Of a stretch of 64,000 bases of DNA, positions 1 to 6,989 are shown piece by piece; positions within the stretch are counted from its first letter, which is position 1, and each line of letters starts with the position of its first letter. The notes below the pieces were generated by a model. It was not told the DNA's origin. It saw only the letters and a program-made list of their open reading frames with translations, and did no database searches. Source of the DNA: Pseudomonas sp. GD03858 (GTDB lineage: Bacteria; Pseudomonadota; Gammaproteobacteria; Pseudomonadales; Pseudomonadaceae); contig NZ_JAOCDM010000004.1 of NCBI RefSeq assembly GCF_029840925.1, forward strand, positions 43,689 to 107,688, read 5' to 3'. The translations under genes and the position numbers were made by a program.

Positions 1-996
1 CTGATGAACGACCAGGAGCGGCAGAAGGTCGGCACCTGCTTCAAGCAGCAAGGCCAGGCCGCCGCCATCGCCCTCGGCCACCAGTTGGTCGGCGGCGCGC
101 TCAAGCAACAACGCCTGGACGCCTGGGCGGCCTTCGCCCAGGCCCATCCCGACGGCTATCTCTATTGCTTCCGTGGCGGGCTGCGTTCGCAGATCGTCCA
201 GGGCTGGCTCAGGGACGCCGGCATCCAGTACCCCAAGGTGGTCGGCGGCTACAAGGCCATGCGCACCCTGCTGCTGGAAACCACGCAACAGGCCGTCGCT
301 GAATGCGACTTCGTGCTGGTGGGCGGTTTGACCGGCACCGGCAAGACCGACGTGCTGCACCAGCTGGACAACGTGCTGGACCTCGAAGGCCACGCCAACC
401 ACCGCGGCTCCAGCTTCGGCAAGCGCGCCACCGCGCAGCCGGCGCAGATCGACTTCGAAAACCGCCTGGCCATCGATGTACTGAAAAAGCGCGCACGCGG
501 CATCGACCAGTTCGTGCTGGAGGACGAAGGGCGCATCGTCGGCAGCTGCTCGGTGCCGCTGGAGCTCTACCAGGGCATGCAGCAGTACCCGATGGTGTGG
601 CTGGAGGACAGTTTCGCCAACCGCGTGGAGCGCATCCTGCGGGACTACGTGATCAACCTGTGCGCGGAATTCGTCGAAGTCCAGGGTGAGGAAGACGGGC
701 GTCGCCTGTTCGCCGAACGCATGCGCCAGAGCATGGCCAATATTCACAAGCGCCTGGGCGGCGAACGCTTCCAGCGGCTGTCCGCGCTGTTGGACCAGGC
801 GCTGGAAGAGCAGCTGCGCAGTGGCGATGTCAGCCTGCACCGGGGCTGGATCGAGGGCTTGCTCAAGGAGTACTACGACCCGATGTATGCCTTCCAGCGC
901 GAGGCCAAGTCTGGCCGGATCGAATTCGCCGGGGATGGCGTGGAAGTGCGCGAGTACCTCAAGGCCCGGGCCGGGCGCCAGCGCCGCAACGGCTGA
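1..996 (+). CDS. mnmH: tRNA 2-selenouridine synthase, 5' end cut by window edge
   Basis: SelU/MnmH replaces sulfur by selenium (through a geranylated intermediate) in 2-thiouridine at the wobble position of certain tRNAs. The frame is already open at base 1. The ATG at base 4 is probably internal, because the family has about 40 further N-terminal residues of the rhodanese domain. Counting from that ATG, a rhodanese active-site motif YCFRGG lies at residues 54-59 (Cys55), and a P-loop GGLTGTGKT lies at about 107-115. The rest is the P-loop domain typical of the family. The stop is TGA at 994-996. A composite REP element follows at once, so this is probably the end of a transcription unit. The family call is firm; the true start lies outside the window. 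Confidence 0.93.
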   Translation: MMNDQERQKVGTCFKQQGQAAAIALGHQLVGGALKQQRLDAWAAFAQAHPDGYLYCFRGGLRSQIVQGWLRDAGIQYPKVVGGYKAMRTLLLETTQQAVAECDFVLVGGLTGTGKTDVLHQLDNVLDLEGHANHRGSSFGKRATAQPAQIDFENRLAIDVLKKRARGIDQFVLEDEGRIVGSCSVPLELYQGMQQYPMVWLEDSFANRVERILRDYVINLCAEFVEVQGEEDGRRLFAERMRQSMANIHKRLGGERFQRLSALLDQALEEQLRSGDVSLHRGWIEGLLKEYYDPMYAFQREAKSGRIEFAGDGVEVREYLKARAGRQRRNG

Positions 997-1003
997 TTGT
1001 TCC

Positions 1004-1190
1004 CCTGTGGGAGCGGGTCTGCCCGCGAGGCCGACACAGTGGTGAATGGCACGGGCTTCGCCCGTGTTCGCGGCGGTTCGGCGTCCCGACAAGCCCGCTC
1101 CCACAGGGATCGCGCCAGATTCTAAAAATTGAGCAAGACAGTTGCTCCCACAGGATCGAGGAATCCGAGCAGGTCACTGCCCCGGGCTGA
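1004..1190 (+). repeat. Composite REP element, copy A
   Basis: A pair of inverted REP palindromes (GGGAGCGGGTCTGCCCGCGA at the left, AAGCCCGCTCCCACAGGGA at the right) encloses a GGCACGGGCTTCGCCCGTG hairpin. It is followed by a tail beginning GCGCCAGATTCTAAAAATTG that contains a small GAGCAA/TTGCTC hairpin. Nearly identical copies lie at 46771-46970 and 57304-57451 in the same orientation. A partly degenerate second tail runs to about 1190, overlapping the 3' end of the next gene. Minus-strand reading frames across it are translations of the repeat, not genes. Confidence 0.8.
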
Positions 1191-1560
1191 GCACCCGCTC
1201 CAGCTCCGCCGCGCGGTCCTTGCTCATGTCCATCTCGCACATCGCCCCTTCGATGCGGTAGATGCTGCCGCTGCTGAGCTTGCCGTGAAACGCGCAATTG
1301 CCGTCGCGGTACTTCATCCAGGTGCGCTGCACCTCGCGCAGCTCTTTCTGCTGCTGGGCGTCGAGCTTGGCCATCAGCTGCTTGTACACGCGGTTCAGCC
1401 GATCGTCCTGCAGCTGGGTCTCGGCCTGGATGCAAGCGCCCATGGCCAGGGTGCTGGAGGCCTTGTCCATGCATTGGGTATAGGTGGGCGAGTAGTCCTC
1501 GGCGTGGGCCGTGGCCAGGGCCAGCGCGGCGACGGTGCCGAACAGATAACGCTTGAACAT
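1174..1560 (-). CDS. LprI/DUF1311-type small exported protein
   Basis: This 128-residue protein has a clear signal peptide (residues 1-20, ending in TAHA). The mature domain has the spacing of the lysozyme-inhibitor LprI / DUF1311 family: Cys-x-Asp-x-Ala-Ser, a second Cys about 12 residues on, a central LNRVYKQL helix, an LREVQRTWMKYRD block and a late Cys pair. It is expected in the periplasm. The family includes lysozyme inhibitors, but many members have no tested function. I chose ATG at 1560 because the signal peptide begins there; an upstream extension to 1647 has no such feature. The 3' end abuts composite REP copy A. The family call is fairly firm and the function is open. Confidence 0.75.
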   Translation of the reverse strand: MFKRYLFGTVAALALATAHAEDYSPTYTQCMDKASSTLAMGACIQAETQLQDDRLNRVYKQLMAKLDAQQQKELREVQRTWMKYRDGNCAFHGKLSSGSIYRIEGAMCEMDMSKDRAAELERVLSPGQ

Positions 1561-1594
1561 GGAGGTTCCTTGTCTGGGGTGAACGCGACATAGC

Positions 1595-2497
1595 CTAGCG
1601 CATGCACAGCGCCTGGATCTGCCCGCGCAGCCAGCGATGCCCGGCATCCCCCTCGCGGCGGACGTGCCAGGTCTGGGTGAAGGCGAAAGGCGAGATCGCC
1701 AGCGGCGGCTCGAACCGGCGCAAGGCTGGGTCCAGTCGGGCGCCGGCCAGACTGCGGCGGGCGACGGTGAGCACCAGGTCGGTGCCGGCGATCACGCTCT
1801 GGGCCACGCCCCAATGCGGCAAGGTCAGGGCGATGCGGCGACGCGCGCCCTGGCTGGCCAGGGCCTGGTCGATCTCGTTGTCGATACCGGGGCGCACGGC
1901 CACCAGCACATGGGGCCGGGCCAGCCACTGGTCGAGGTCGAGGCCGCCCCTGGCCGGCAGGCTCGCGCGGTCGGCCAGGCAGACGAAGGACTCTTCGAAC
2001 AGCACCTGCTGCGCTATCTCGGCCGGCAACTCGGGAAACACGCCCAGCGCCAGGTCGACCTCACCGTCGATCAACTGGCCGACCATCGCCTCGCGGCTGC
2101 CCTGCGACACCACCAGGTCGATACCCGGGGCCTCGCGGCGCAGCAGGTGCATCAGGGCCGGCAATACCACCCGCGCGCCGTAGTCGGACATGGCCAGGCG
2201 AAAGCTGCGCCGGGCCTTGCCGGGCTCGAACCCTGGGCTGCCGAGCAGGTCGTCGAGTTGCCCCAGCGCCTGCTGCAAGGGCTCGCGCAGGGCTTCGGCG
2301 CGGGCGCTGAGTTGCAAGCGACCGCCCCGACGCACCAGCAGCGGATCGGCGAAGATCTCCCGCAGTTGCGCCAGTGCGTGGCTCACCGCCGGTTGACTGC
2401 GATGCAGGCGCAAGGCCGCGCGGGAGACGTGCTGCTCGCTGAGCAAGGCATGCAGGGTGAGCAGCAGGTTGAGATCGATGCGGCGCAGATCATCCAT
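1595..2497 (-). CDS. LysR-family transcriptional regulator
   Basis: A 300-residue protein of normal LysR length. An N-terminal winged helix-turn-helix (about residues 5-65, with the HTH around VSRAALRLHRSQPAVSHALAQ) is followed by a periplasmic-binding-protein-like effector domain from about 90. It is divergent from the YdcZ-type transporter gene, with 91 bp between the two starts. A perfect 14-bp palindrome GAAATTCGAATTTC lies in that gap. LysR regulators commonly control the divergent neighbour and themselves, so control of the transporter is a reasonable inference. The ligand cannot be read from the sequence. Confidence 0.9.
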   Translation of the reverse strand: MDDLRRIDLNLLLTLHALLSEQHVSRAALRLHRSQPAVSHALAQLREIFADPLLVRRGGRLQLSARAEALREPLQQALGQLDDLLGSPGFEPGKARRSFRLAMSDYGARVVLPALMHLLRREAPGIDLVVSQGSREAMVGQLIDGEVDLALGVFPELPAEIAQQVLFEESFVCLADRASLPARGGLDLDQWLARPHVLVAVRPGIDNEIDQALASQGARRRIALTLPHWGVAQSVIAGTDLVLTVARRSLAGARLDPALRRFEPPLAISPFAFTQTWHVRREGDAGHRWLRGQIQALCMR

Positions 2498-2517
2498 GGT
2501 GCGAATACAGCCTGTGT

Positions 2518-2531
2518 GAAATTCGAATTTC
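2518..2531. promoter_or_regulatory. Candidate LysR operator palindrome
   Basis: GAAATTCGAATTTC is a perfect 14-bp palindrome between the divergent lysR-type and ydcZ-type genes. It starts 21 bp upstream of the regulator's ATG and ends 57 bp upstream of the transporter's ATG. Size and position suit a LysR-family recognition site. Binding is inferred only. Confidence 0.45.
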
Positions 2532-2588
2532 CATCATTGAAATGCATGCCGGAGACTGGCGCCAGTGTTCTGATCAGGAGTAGACAGC

Positions 2589-3065
2589 ATGCCCGCCAAC
2601 CTCTTGTCCGCCCTTCCCCTGCTCGTCGCCCTGCTGGCCGGTGCCGCCGTGCCGTTCCAGGCTGGCAGCAACGCCGCGCTCGGACGCTTGCTGGGCCACC
2701 CGTTGTGGGCGGCGGGGGTGTCGCTGCTGGTCAGCCTGCTGATGCTGGTGCCGGCCCTGCTGCTGATGCGCGCGCCCATGCCGCAGGTCCAGCAGCTGGC
2801 GCAGGCGCCGTGGTGGGCCTGGTTCGGCGGCGTGGCCGGGGTGCTCTACATCACCGCCGCGCTGGTGCTGACGCCACGGCTGGGGGCGGCGGGGTTCATC
2901 GTCTGCGTGGTGGCCGGGCAGGTGCTGTCGTCGCTGCTGATCGACCAGTTCGGGCTGATGGGGTTGCCGGAGCGGCCGGTGAACCTGATGCGCTTGGCCG
3001 GGGTGGGCATGATCGTGCTGGGCATGGTCGTGGTGCAGTGGGGGACGGTGCGCCAGGTGACCTGA
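2589..3065 (+). CDS. YdcZ/DUF606-type DMT-family membrane transporter
   Basis: A 158-residue, very hydrophobic protein with about five membrane segments. It matches the DUF606/YdcZ branch of the drug/metabolite transporter superfamily. The N-terminal pattern (LLAGAAVPFQAGSNAALGR...) and the middle GGVAGVLYITAALVLTPRLGAA block are characteristic. Proteins of this half-length class often act as dimers. The start ATG at 2589 has a good ribosome site (CAGGAG, 9 bases upstream). It is transcribed away from the LysR gene and is probably controlled by it. The substrate is unknown. Confidence 0.82.
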   Translation: MPANLLSALPLLVALLAGAAVPFQAGSNAALGRLLGHPLWAAGVSLLVSLLMLVPALLLMRAPMPQVQQLAQAPWWAWFGGVAGVLYITAALVLTPRLGAAGFIVCVVAGQVLSSLLIDQFGLMGLPERPVNLMRLAGVGMIVLGMVVVQWGTVRQVT

Positions 3066-3158
3066 AGTTCAGACGCTCTTGCTCACTCGGATAGACGCCC
3101 GCTGCAAGCACCATCCCTTTCAAGGTTCTGCGATTCTCAACACTTTAAGCGCGAAAGG

Positions 3159-3698
3159 TCACAAGGTGTGCGGCTGCTCCGGCGGCGCGATCACCTTGTG
3201 CGGCTCGAAACGCAGCGACGGCATCTGCGTCGCCGCATACATCGTCACGCCCAGCGCCGCGATCAGCGCCACATCCAGCCAGCGCCAGCCCGGCACATCG
3301 TCGGCCGAACGGGCCTTCCAGCACCACCAGAGCTGCCCCAGGCAGAACACCAGGATCGCCAGCAACCACAGGTAGAACCCCGCGCCAAAGCCGCTCACGT
3401 CCTGGAACGCATAGCTCTGGTTGTCCGGCAGCCGGGTGATGGCAAAGCTGCTGGCCGCCAGGTACAGGGCCGCCAACCCGCAGACCAGCGCCAGGCGGCG
3501 GAACCTGCGATGGGCGAGGATCGCCAGCGCCAGCAGCGGGTTAGCGAACCACTGGTACAAGCCGAAGGCCATGCCCCAAGGCCCGTAGAGCAGCATCTGC
3601 AAGGCCGGCACATGCTGGCCGGCGCCGGTCAGGGCGCCATCGAAGGCCAGGCTCGACAGGTACAGCGCCAGGCTGCAGGTCAGGTAGAAAGCAGGCAC
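3159..3698 (-). CDS. Uncharacterised inner-membrane protein
   Basis: A 179-residue protein with about four to five hydrophobic segments (near residues 3-18, 33-62, 68-85, 105-128 and 140-158) and a short polar C-terminus ending in EPHKVIAPPEQPHTL. I recognise no named family. The start is GTG at 3698, preceded by GGAG at 7 bases on the minus strand. It stands between the YdcZ-type gene (convergent) and the acetyltransferase (same strand, 52 bp upstream). The high hydrophobicity and consistent codon use support a real gene. No function can be proposed. Confidence 0.72.
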   Translation of the reverse strand: MPAFYLTCSLALYLSSLAFDGALTGAGQHVPALQMLLYGPWGMAFGLYQWFANPLLALAILAHRRFRRLALVCGLAALYLAASSFAITRLPDNQSYAFQDVSGFGAGFYLWLLAILVFCLGQLWWCWKARSADDVPGWRWLDVALIAALGVTMYAATQMPSLRFEPHKVIAPPEQPHTL

Positions 3699-3750
3699 CC
3701 AGGTGCTCCGTCAGTCGTCGATCGAACACCGACCATAGCGCAGGTCGGCA

Positions 3751-4314
3751 TCAGGCGACAGGCGGTTCGAGCAACAGGCCGTAGAGGCCCGAGTCGGACA
3801 ACTCGCCCGCCACGCACCAGCGGGCGCGCAAGGTGCCCTCCAGCACGAAGCCCTGACGCTCCAGGGTACGCGCCGAGCCTTGGTTGCGCGGGTCGATTTC
3901 CGCCTCCAGGCGACGCAGGTGCAGGGTATGGGCGAGGTAGTCGATGAAGCAGGTCAGGGCCTCGTCCATGTAACCGCGACCCTGGGCGGACTTGGCCAGG
4001 CAATAGCCGATCTCGCCACGGCGCGAGCCCTCTTCGAGATTGAACAGCTGGACCATGCCGATCAGCTCGCCGTTGTCGCGGCGGTACATGCCCAGCTTGA
4101 GCAGCTGGCCGGCGGCGTAGGCTTCCCGGTCGGCGGCCAGGGCGCTTTCGGCCTCGGCCAGGGTCTGCCAGGGGGCGTGGTACCAGTAACGCATCACCTC
4201 GGGGTCGGCCATGATGGTCAGCCACTGCTGCGCGTCGCCATGGCGCATGGGGCGCAGCTGCAGGCGTGGGCTGTCGAGGCACAGGTCGCTGGGGAAACTG
4301 CGGGGGTCGGGCAC
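3751..4314 (-). CDS. GNAT-family N-acetyltransferase (RimJ/RimL-like)
   Basis: A 187-residue protein with the GNAT fold order. The N-terminal TPRLQLRPMRHGD-type strand (here DSPRLQLRPMRHGD) is followed by MADPEVMRYW, a GxIGYCLAKSAQGRGYMDEAL block carrying the acetyl-CoA pyrophosphate-binding Q/R-x-x-G-x-G/A motif (QGRGY), and NQGSARTLERQGFVLEGTLR near the C-terminus. This layout is that of the RimJ/RimL subgroup, which acetylates protein N-termini, spermidine or small amines. The start is GTG at 4314 with an AGGAG site upstream. The substrate is not predictable. Confidence 0.88.
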   Translation of the reverse strand: MPDPRSFPSDLCLDSPRLQLRPMRHGDAQQWLTIMADPEVMRYWYHAPWQTLAEAESALAADREAYAAGQLLKLGMYRRDNGELIGMVQLFNLEEGSRRGEIGYCLAKSAQGRGYMDEALTCFIDYLAHTLHLRRLEAEIDPRNQGSARTLERQGFVLEGTLRARWCVAGELSDSGLYGLLLEPPVA

Positions 4315-4413
4315 GCCGGGACTCCTGTCCGGTGGTGGGGAGATGACAGTCTAACGACAGTGGCTCGCGCTGGCATCCCTGGACGCGCCCATACCCCATT
4401 GATCCAACCTGAC

Positions 4414-4503
4414 CCTGTAGGAGCGGCTTTAGCCGCGAACACCGGCATAGCCGGTGCCATCCACCGCGTCGCTTGCTTCGCGGCTGAAGCCGCTCCCACA
4501 GGA
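4414..4503. repeat. REP pair (inverted)
   Basis: Two REP palindromes face each other: TGTAGGAGCGGCTTTAGCCG at the left and CGGCTGAAGCCGCTCCCACA at the right. They can form one long hairpin in the gap between the acetyltransferase and the DUF3077 gene. This is a Pseudomonas-type extragenic palindrome. Confidence 0.8.
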
Positions 4504-4548
4504 TTTAAGCTGACCGCGGCATCATGGTTTGCTGCCTGGCAGCCCCTT

Positions 4549-4800
4549 TCACCGCCCTCGATTCAGCCCCAGCTCCATGTCATCGATCAGCCCCTTGGCC
4601 AGGCCGCTGAGAATCCGCGCGGCGCTGCCGGCCATGAGGTCGCCTTCCATTTCGGCCTCGGTGGTGAAGTGCGCCACGCAGCCGAGCAGCACGGAGAGGT
4701 CGCTGAAGGCATGATCGAACGGGATGCCGGGCTGGATGCGGAAAATCTCGAGGCAGGTGGTCTGGCCCTGGGTCGGGCCAGGCTTGAGGTCGTCGCTCAT
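4549..4800 (-). CDS. DUF3077 family small protein
   Basis: An 83-residue acidic soluble protein (FRIQPGIPFDHAFSDLSVLLGCVAHF...ARILSGLAKGLIDDMELGL) that matches my memory of DUF3077, a small family largely restricted to Pseudomonas. It has no signal peptide or membrane segment. Its ATG overlaps the stop of the upstream gene by four bases (ATGA), so the two are translationally coupled. The family has no established function that I know of. Confidence 0.72.
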   Translation of the reverse strand: MSDDLKPGPTQGQTTCLEIFRIQPGIPFDHAFSDLSVLLGCVAHFTTEAEMEGDLMAGSAARILSGLAKGLIDDMELGLNRGR

Positions 4801-5042
4801 ACCGGTGCCCCCTTGGTTCGAGCGTGGCGGATCAGGGCCAGCACCAGTTGCGAGAGGATTTCGGCGCTGTCCATCATCACGTCGAGACGGTCGTCGGGCT
4901 GGCAGTTCACGTAGGCGTGGACCGTGTCGGCGAGGGTTTCCATCAGCTTGTTGGCCTGGGCCATGGCTTCCTCGGGGGCGAGGTCGTTGATGATGGTGAT
5001 GTAGGGGATGGGGTATGGCGGATCAGGGACGATCTTTTTCAT
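4797..5042 (-). CDS. DUF6124-like small protein
   Basis: An 81-residue protein beginning MKKIVPDPPYP, the recurrent N-terminus of a Pseudomonas small-protein family (DUF6124 in my memory). It continues with a predicted helical pair (AMAQANKLMETLADTVHAYV and DVMMDSAEILSQLVLALIRHA). It is the first gene of a two-gene unit with the DUF3077 protein. Pairing of these two small families is common in Pseudomonas as I recall, which suggests a shared role, possibly a complex. No ribosome site is obvious upstream of the ATG at 5042. Function unknown. Confidence 0.68.
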   Translation of the reverse strand: MKKIVPDPPYPIPYITIINDLAPEEAMAQANKLMETLADTVHAYVNCQPDDRLDVMMDSAEILSQLVLALIRHARTKGAPV

Positions 5043-5224
5043 TTGTGGTTACCGGTTGGAAATGTTGTTGAACAACCACCTCCGTCCTTCTCACAAACTA
5101 GGGTGGCAGCCATGCGCGAGGTGAGAAGACCGTGTTCCAACCATCACGGCCAGGCCTGAGCCTGCACGCGCACAGCTGCCATAACTGGCCAGCGGGGTTG
5201 AAATACAGCGGGCTTCTCACACCC

Positions 5225-5244
5225 GGTCGTCAAATGTGACGACC
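5225..5244. promoter_or_regulatory. Perfect inverted repeat upstream of DUF6124/DUF3077 unit
   Basis: GGTCGTCA-AATG-TGACGACC has 8-bp perfect arms and lies about 180 bp upstream of the DUF6124 start. It could be an operator or an RNA hairpin. It has no U-run, so it is not a standard terminator. Confidence 0.4.
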
Positions 5245-5430
5245 CGGCGACGTTACCCCCGGGGTATTTCCCAGCCAATGCGGAGCCTTCCGGCAGGCGC
5301 GTAGGATAGGTCCCAAGCGCTGTCAGGCTGAAGGAATTGGTTTCAAGTTCGGAATTGTCTTACGCCTTGGGGCGGGGTGAGGGCTGCCAATGGTCCGCGG
5401 TGGGGCTGCCAGGGGCATGGCGATAGCTTT

Positions 5431-5708
5431 GCAGCGCCTGTGAGATCGAGCGCCGCCCGCGCGGCGCATCGCGACGCAAGGCCGCTCCTACATCTGTTTC
5501 GGGCCAATGAGTCCTGTGAAAGTACCGCTGCCCGCCTTGGCGCATGTCTCAAGGCAGATGGGGCGCCAGCGGTGCCCACGCTGAAACCGCGTCAGGCAAA
5601 CAAGGCGGACCAGGCAATGGCGCAGGATGGACTGGCCCGAAACAAATGTAGGAGCGGCCTTGCGTCGCGATGCGCCGCGCGGGCGGCGCTCGATCTCATA
5701 GGCGCTGC
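5431..5708. repeat. Large inverted repeat of ~80-bp REP blocks
   Basis: The block 5431-5513 and the reverse complement of 5629-5708 match almost completely (a 4-base indel and a few substitutions). The shared core is CGCCGCCCGCGCGGCGCATC plus a REP (GCAAGGCCGCTCCTACA). About 115 bp of unique sequence lies between the arms. Confidence 0.8.
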
Positions 5709-5779
5709 AAGGATTGCGGCGAACACCTGGTGGCCCTGATGCGGTCAGATCTCGAAAATGACCGGGTTAGAGGACGCTG

Positions 5780-5883
5780 GGCGCGCGTTGCGCCCCTTTC
5801 GCGACACAAGGCCGCTCCCACAGGGGGACGCGGTCCCCTGTAGGAGCGGCCTTGTGTCGCGAAAGGGCTGCAAAGCAGCCCCC
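5780..5883. repeat. REP pair after autotransporter gene
   Basis: Facing palindromes: TTTCGCGACACAAGGCCGCT at the left and AGCGGCCTTGTGTCGCGAAA at the right, with GGGG/CCCC arms round a short loop. It sits 11 bases beyond the autotransporter stop (minus strand), so it may also act as a transcript end. Related copies lie at 43313-43425 and 49531-49653. Confidence 0.82.
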
Positions 5884-5894
5884 GGCAATCTACC

Positions 5895-6989
5895 TCAGAA
5901 CCCCATGCTGAAGCTCACCACCACACCATGGTCGCGGTTCTCGCTGGACAGCTGCCCGGAGTAACCAACCCCCAGCTTGCCGCTCTGCCCGACCGACAGA
6001 TCCAGCCCGGCCTCGACCACCGCCGCATCCTTGGCGATCGGCACACCCTCGGTGCTGAACCCGGCGCCGCCATCGATGAAGCGCAGGTCGGCATCGGGTT
6101 TGTCATCGCCGAAGGCATGGCGCCAGCCCAGCGACAGCCGTGGGGTGATCTCGCTGCCGTTGTCGAGCTTGATGCGCTTGCCAGCCCGCACGCCAACGGT
6201 GGAGAACGTCACGTCCTGATCCACGCTGCCCTGCAACCGCCCTGCCCCGCCTTTCTCACGAGCGGTGTCGCTGTCGTAGTTGACATAGGCCAGCCCGGCG
6301 AACGGCTCCAGCGCGATACCACCGGCGTCGATGGCATAGCCCACTTCGCCGAACACCTGGGCGCTGCGTGCGTCGTACTTGGCTTTCAGGCGGTCGTTGT
6401 AGCCGCCCACCTCGACGTCGCGCTTGCTGTCGATGTCATGCCAGCTGTAGGCCACGCCCAGGCGAGCGGCGAAGGCGTCCATCTGGTAACCCAGGTAGGT
6501 GGTCAGGTGGTAGCTGTCCACCGACGCATCCGAGCGACGACGGTGCGCATCGATGCTCGAACGGGTGTAGCCGGCGGCGACGCCGACCTTCCACGCGTCA
6601 TCCAGGGCACGGTCGACACCGAGCATGAAGCCGGACAGGTCGCGATCGACGCTGGCATGGCTGCTGCTGCCGTCGTAGGTGCCCCAGCCGCCGATGGCGC
6701 GGATCCAGCCCACGGCCTGGCCCTGGCAACCTTCGCTGGTCAGCTGCTGGTTGGCGGTGGGCGCCAGGGTGCGGCGTGGATCGTTCGGGTCAGTGCAGTC
6801 AGCCTGGCGCAGGCGATCGTTGACCGCTTCGCGGATGTAGCGCGAGTCCTCGATCAGCACGGTCGCGGTGCTGGCGTGGATCTCGCCGGACAGGCTGTCG
6901 AACGCGGCCTGGGCACTCTGGCTATCCAGCGGCAGCAGGTTTTCCACCAGTATGGCCGGTGCGCCGGCGCTGCTCAGGGCGGTGGCCAC
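5895..6989 (-). pseudogene. Autotransporter beta-barrel domain, out of frame with its passenger
   Basis: This 364-codon frame encodes the C-terminal part of the giant autotransporter: a linker (about residues 1-75), then a classic autotransporter beta-domain with alternating amphipathic strands (GQAVGWIRAIGGWGTYDG..., VGVAAGYTRSSID, YHLTTYLGYQMDAFAARLGVAYSW, FGEVGYAIDAGGIALEPFAGLAYV) and a terminal outer-membrane signature ending in Phe (VVVSFSMGF). It has no signal peptide and no sensible start of its own; the GTG at 6989 is simply the first possible start in the frame. The passenger frame runs into it with one extra base at about 6990 (after the Asn-Gln codons). Either a real +1 disruption or an assembly error separates the two. 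If real, the passenger cannot be displayed by this barrel. Confidence 0.85.

Larger units (their letters stand above)
5043..5894. other. 852-bp gene-free region rich in palindromes
   Basis: From left to right this stretch holds the presumed promoter region of the DUF6124 gene, a perfect hairpin GGTCGTCA-AATG-TGACGACC at 5225-5244, two nearly identical REP-containing blocks in opposite orientation (5431-5513 and 5629-5708), and a REP pair (5780-5883) just after the autotransporter stop. Reading frames here are translations of the repeats and I do not call them genes. Confidence 0.7.

Noticed and set aside
5343..5964. Several ~60-120-codon frames between the DUF6124 gene and the autotransporter end
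   Set aside because: They are translations of the REP blocks. Similar peptides arise wherever the repeat occurs, for example opposite 46714-46983 and 1021-1150.
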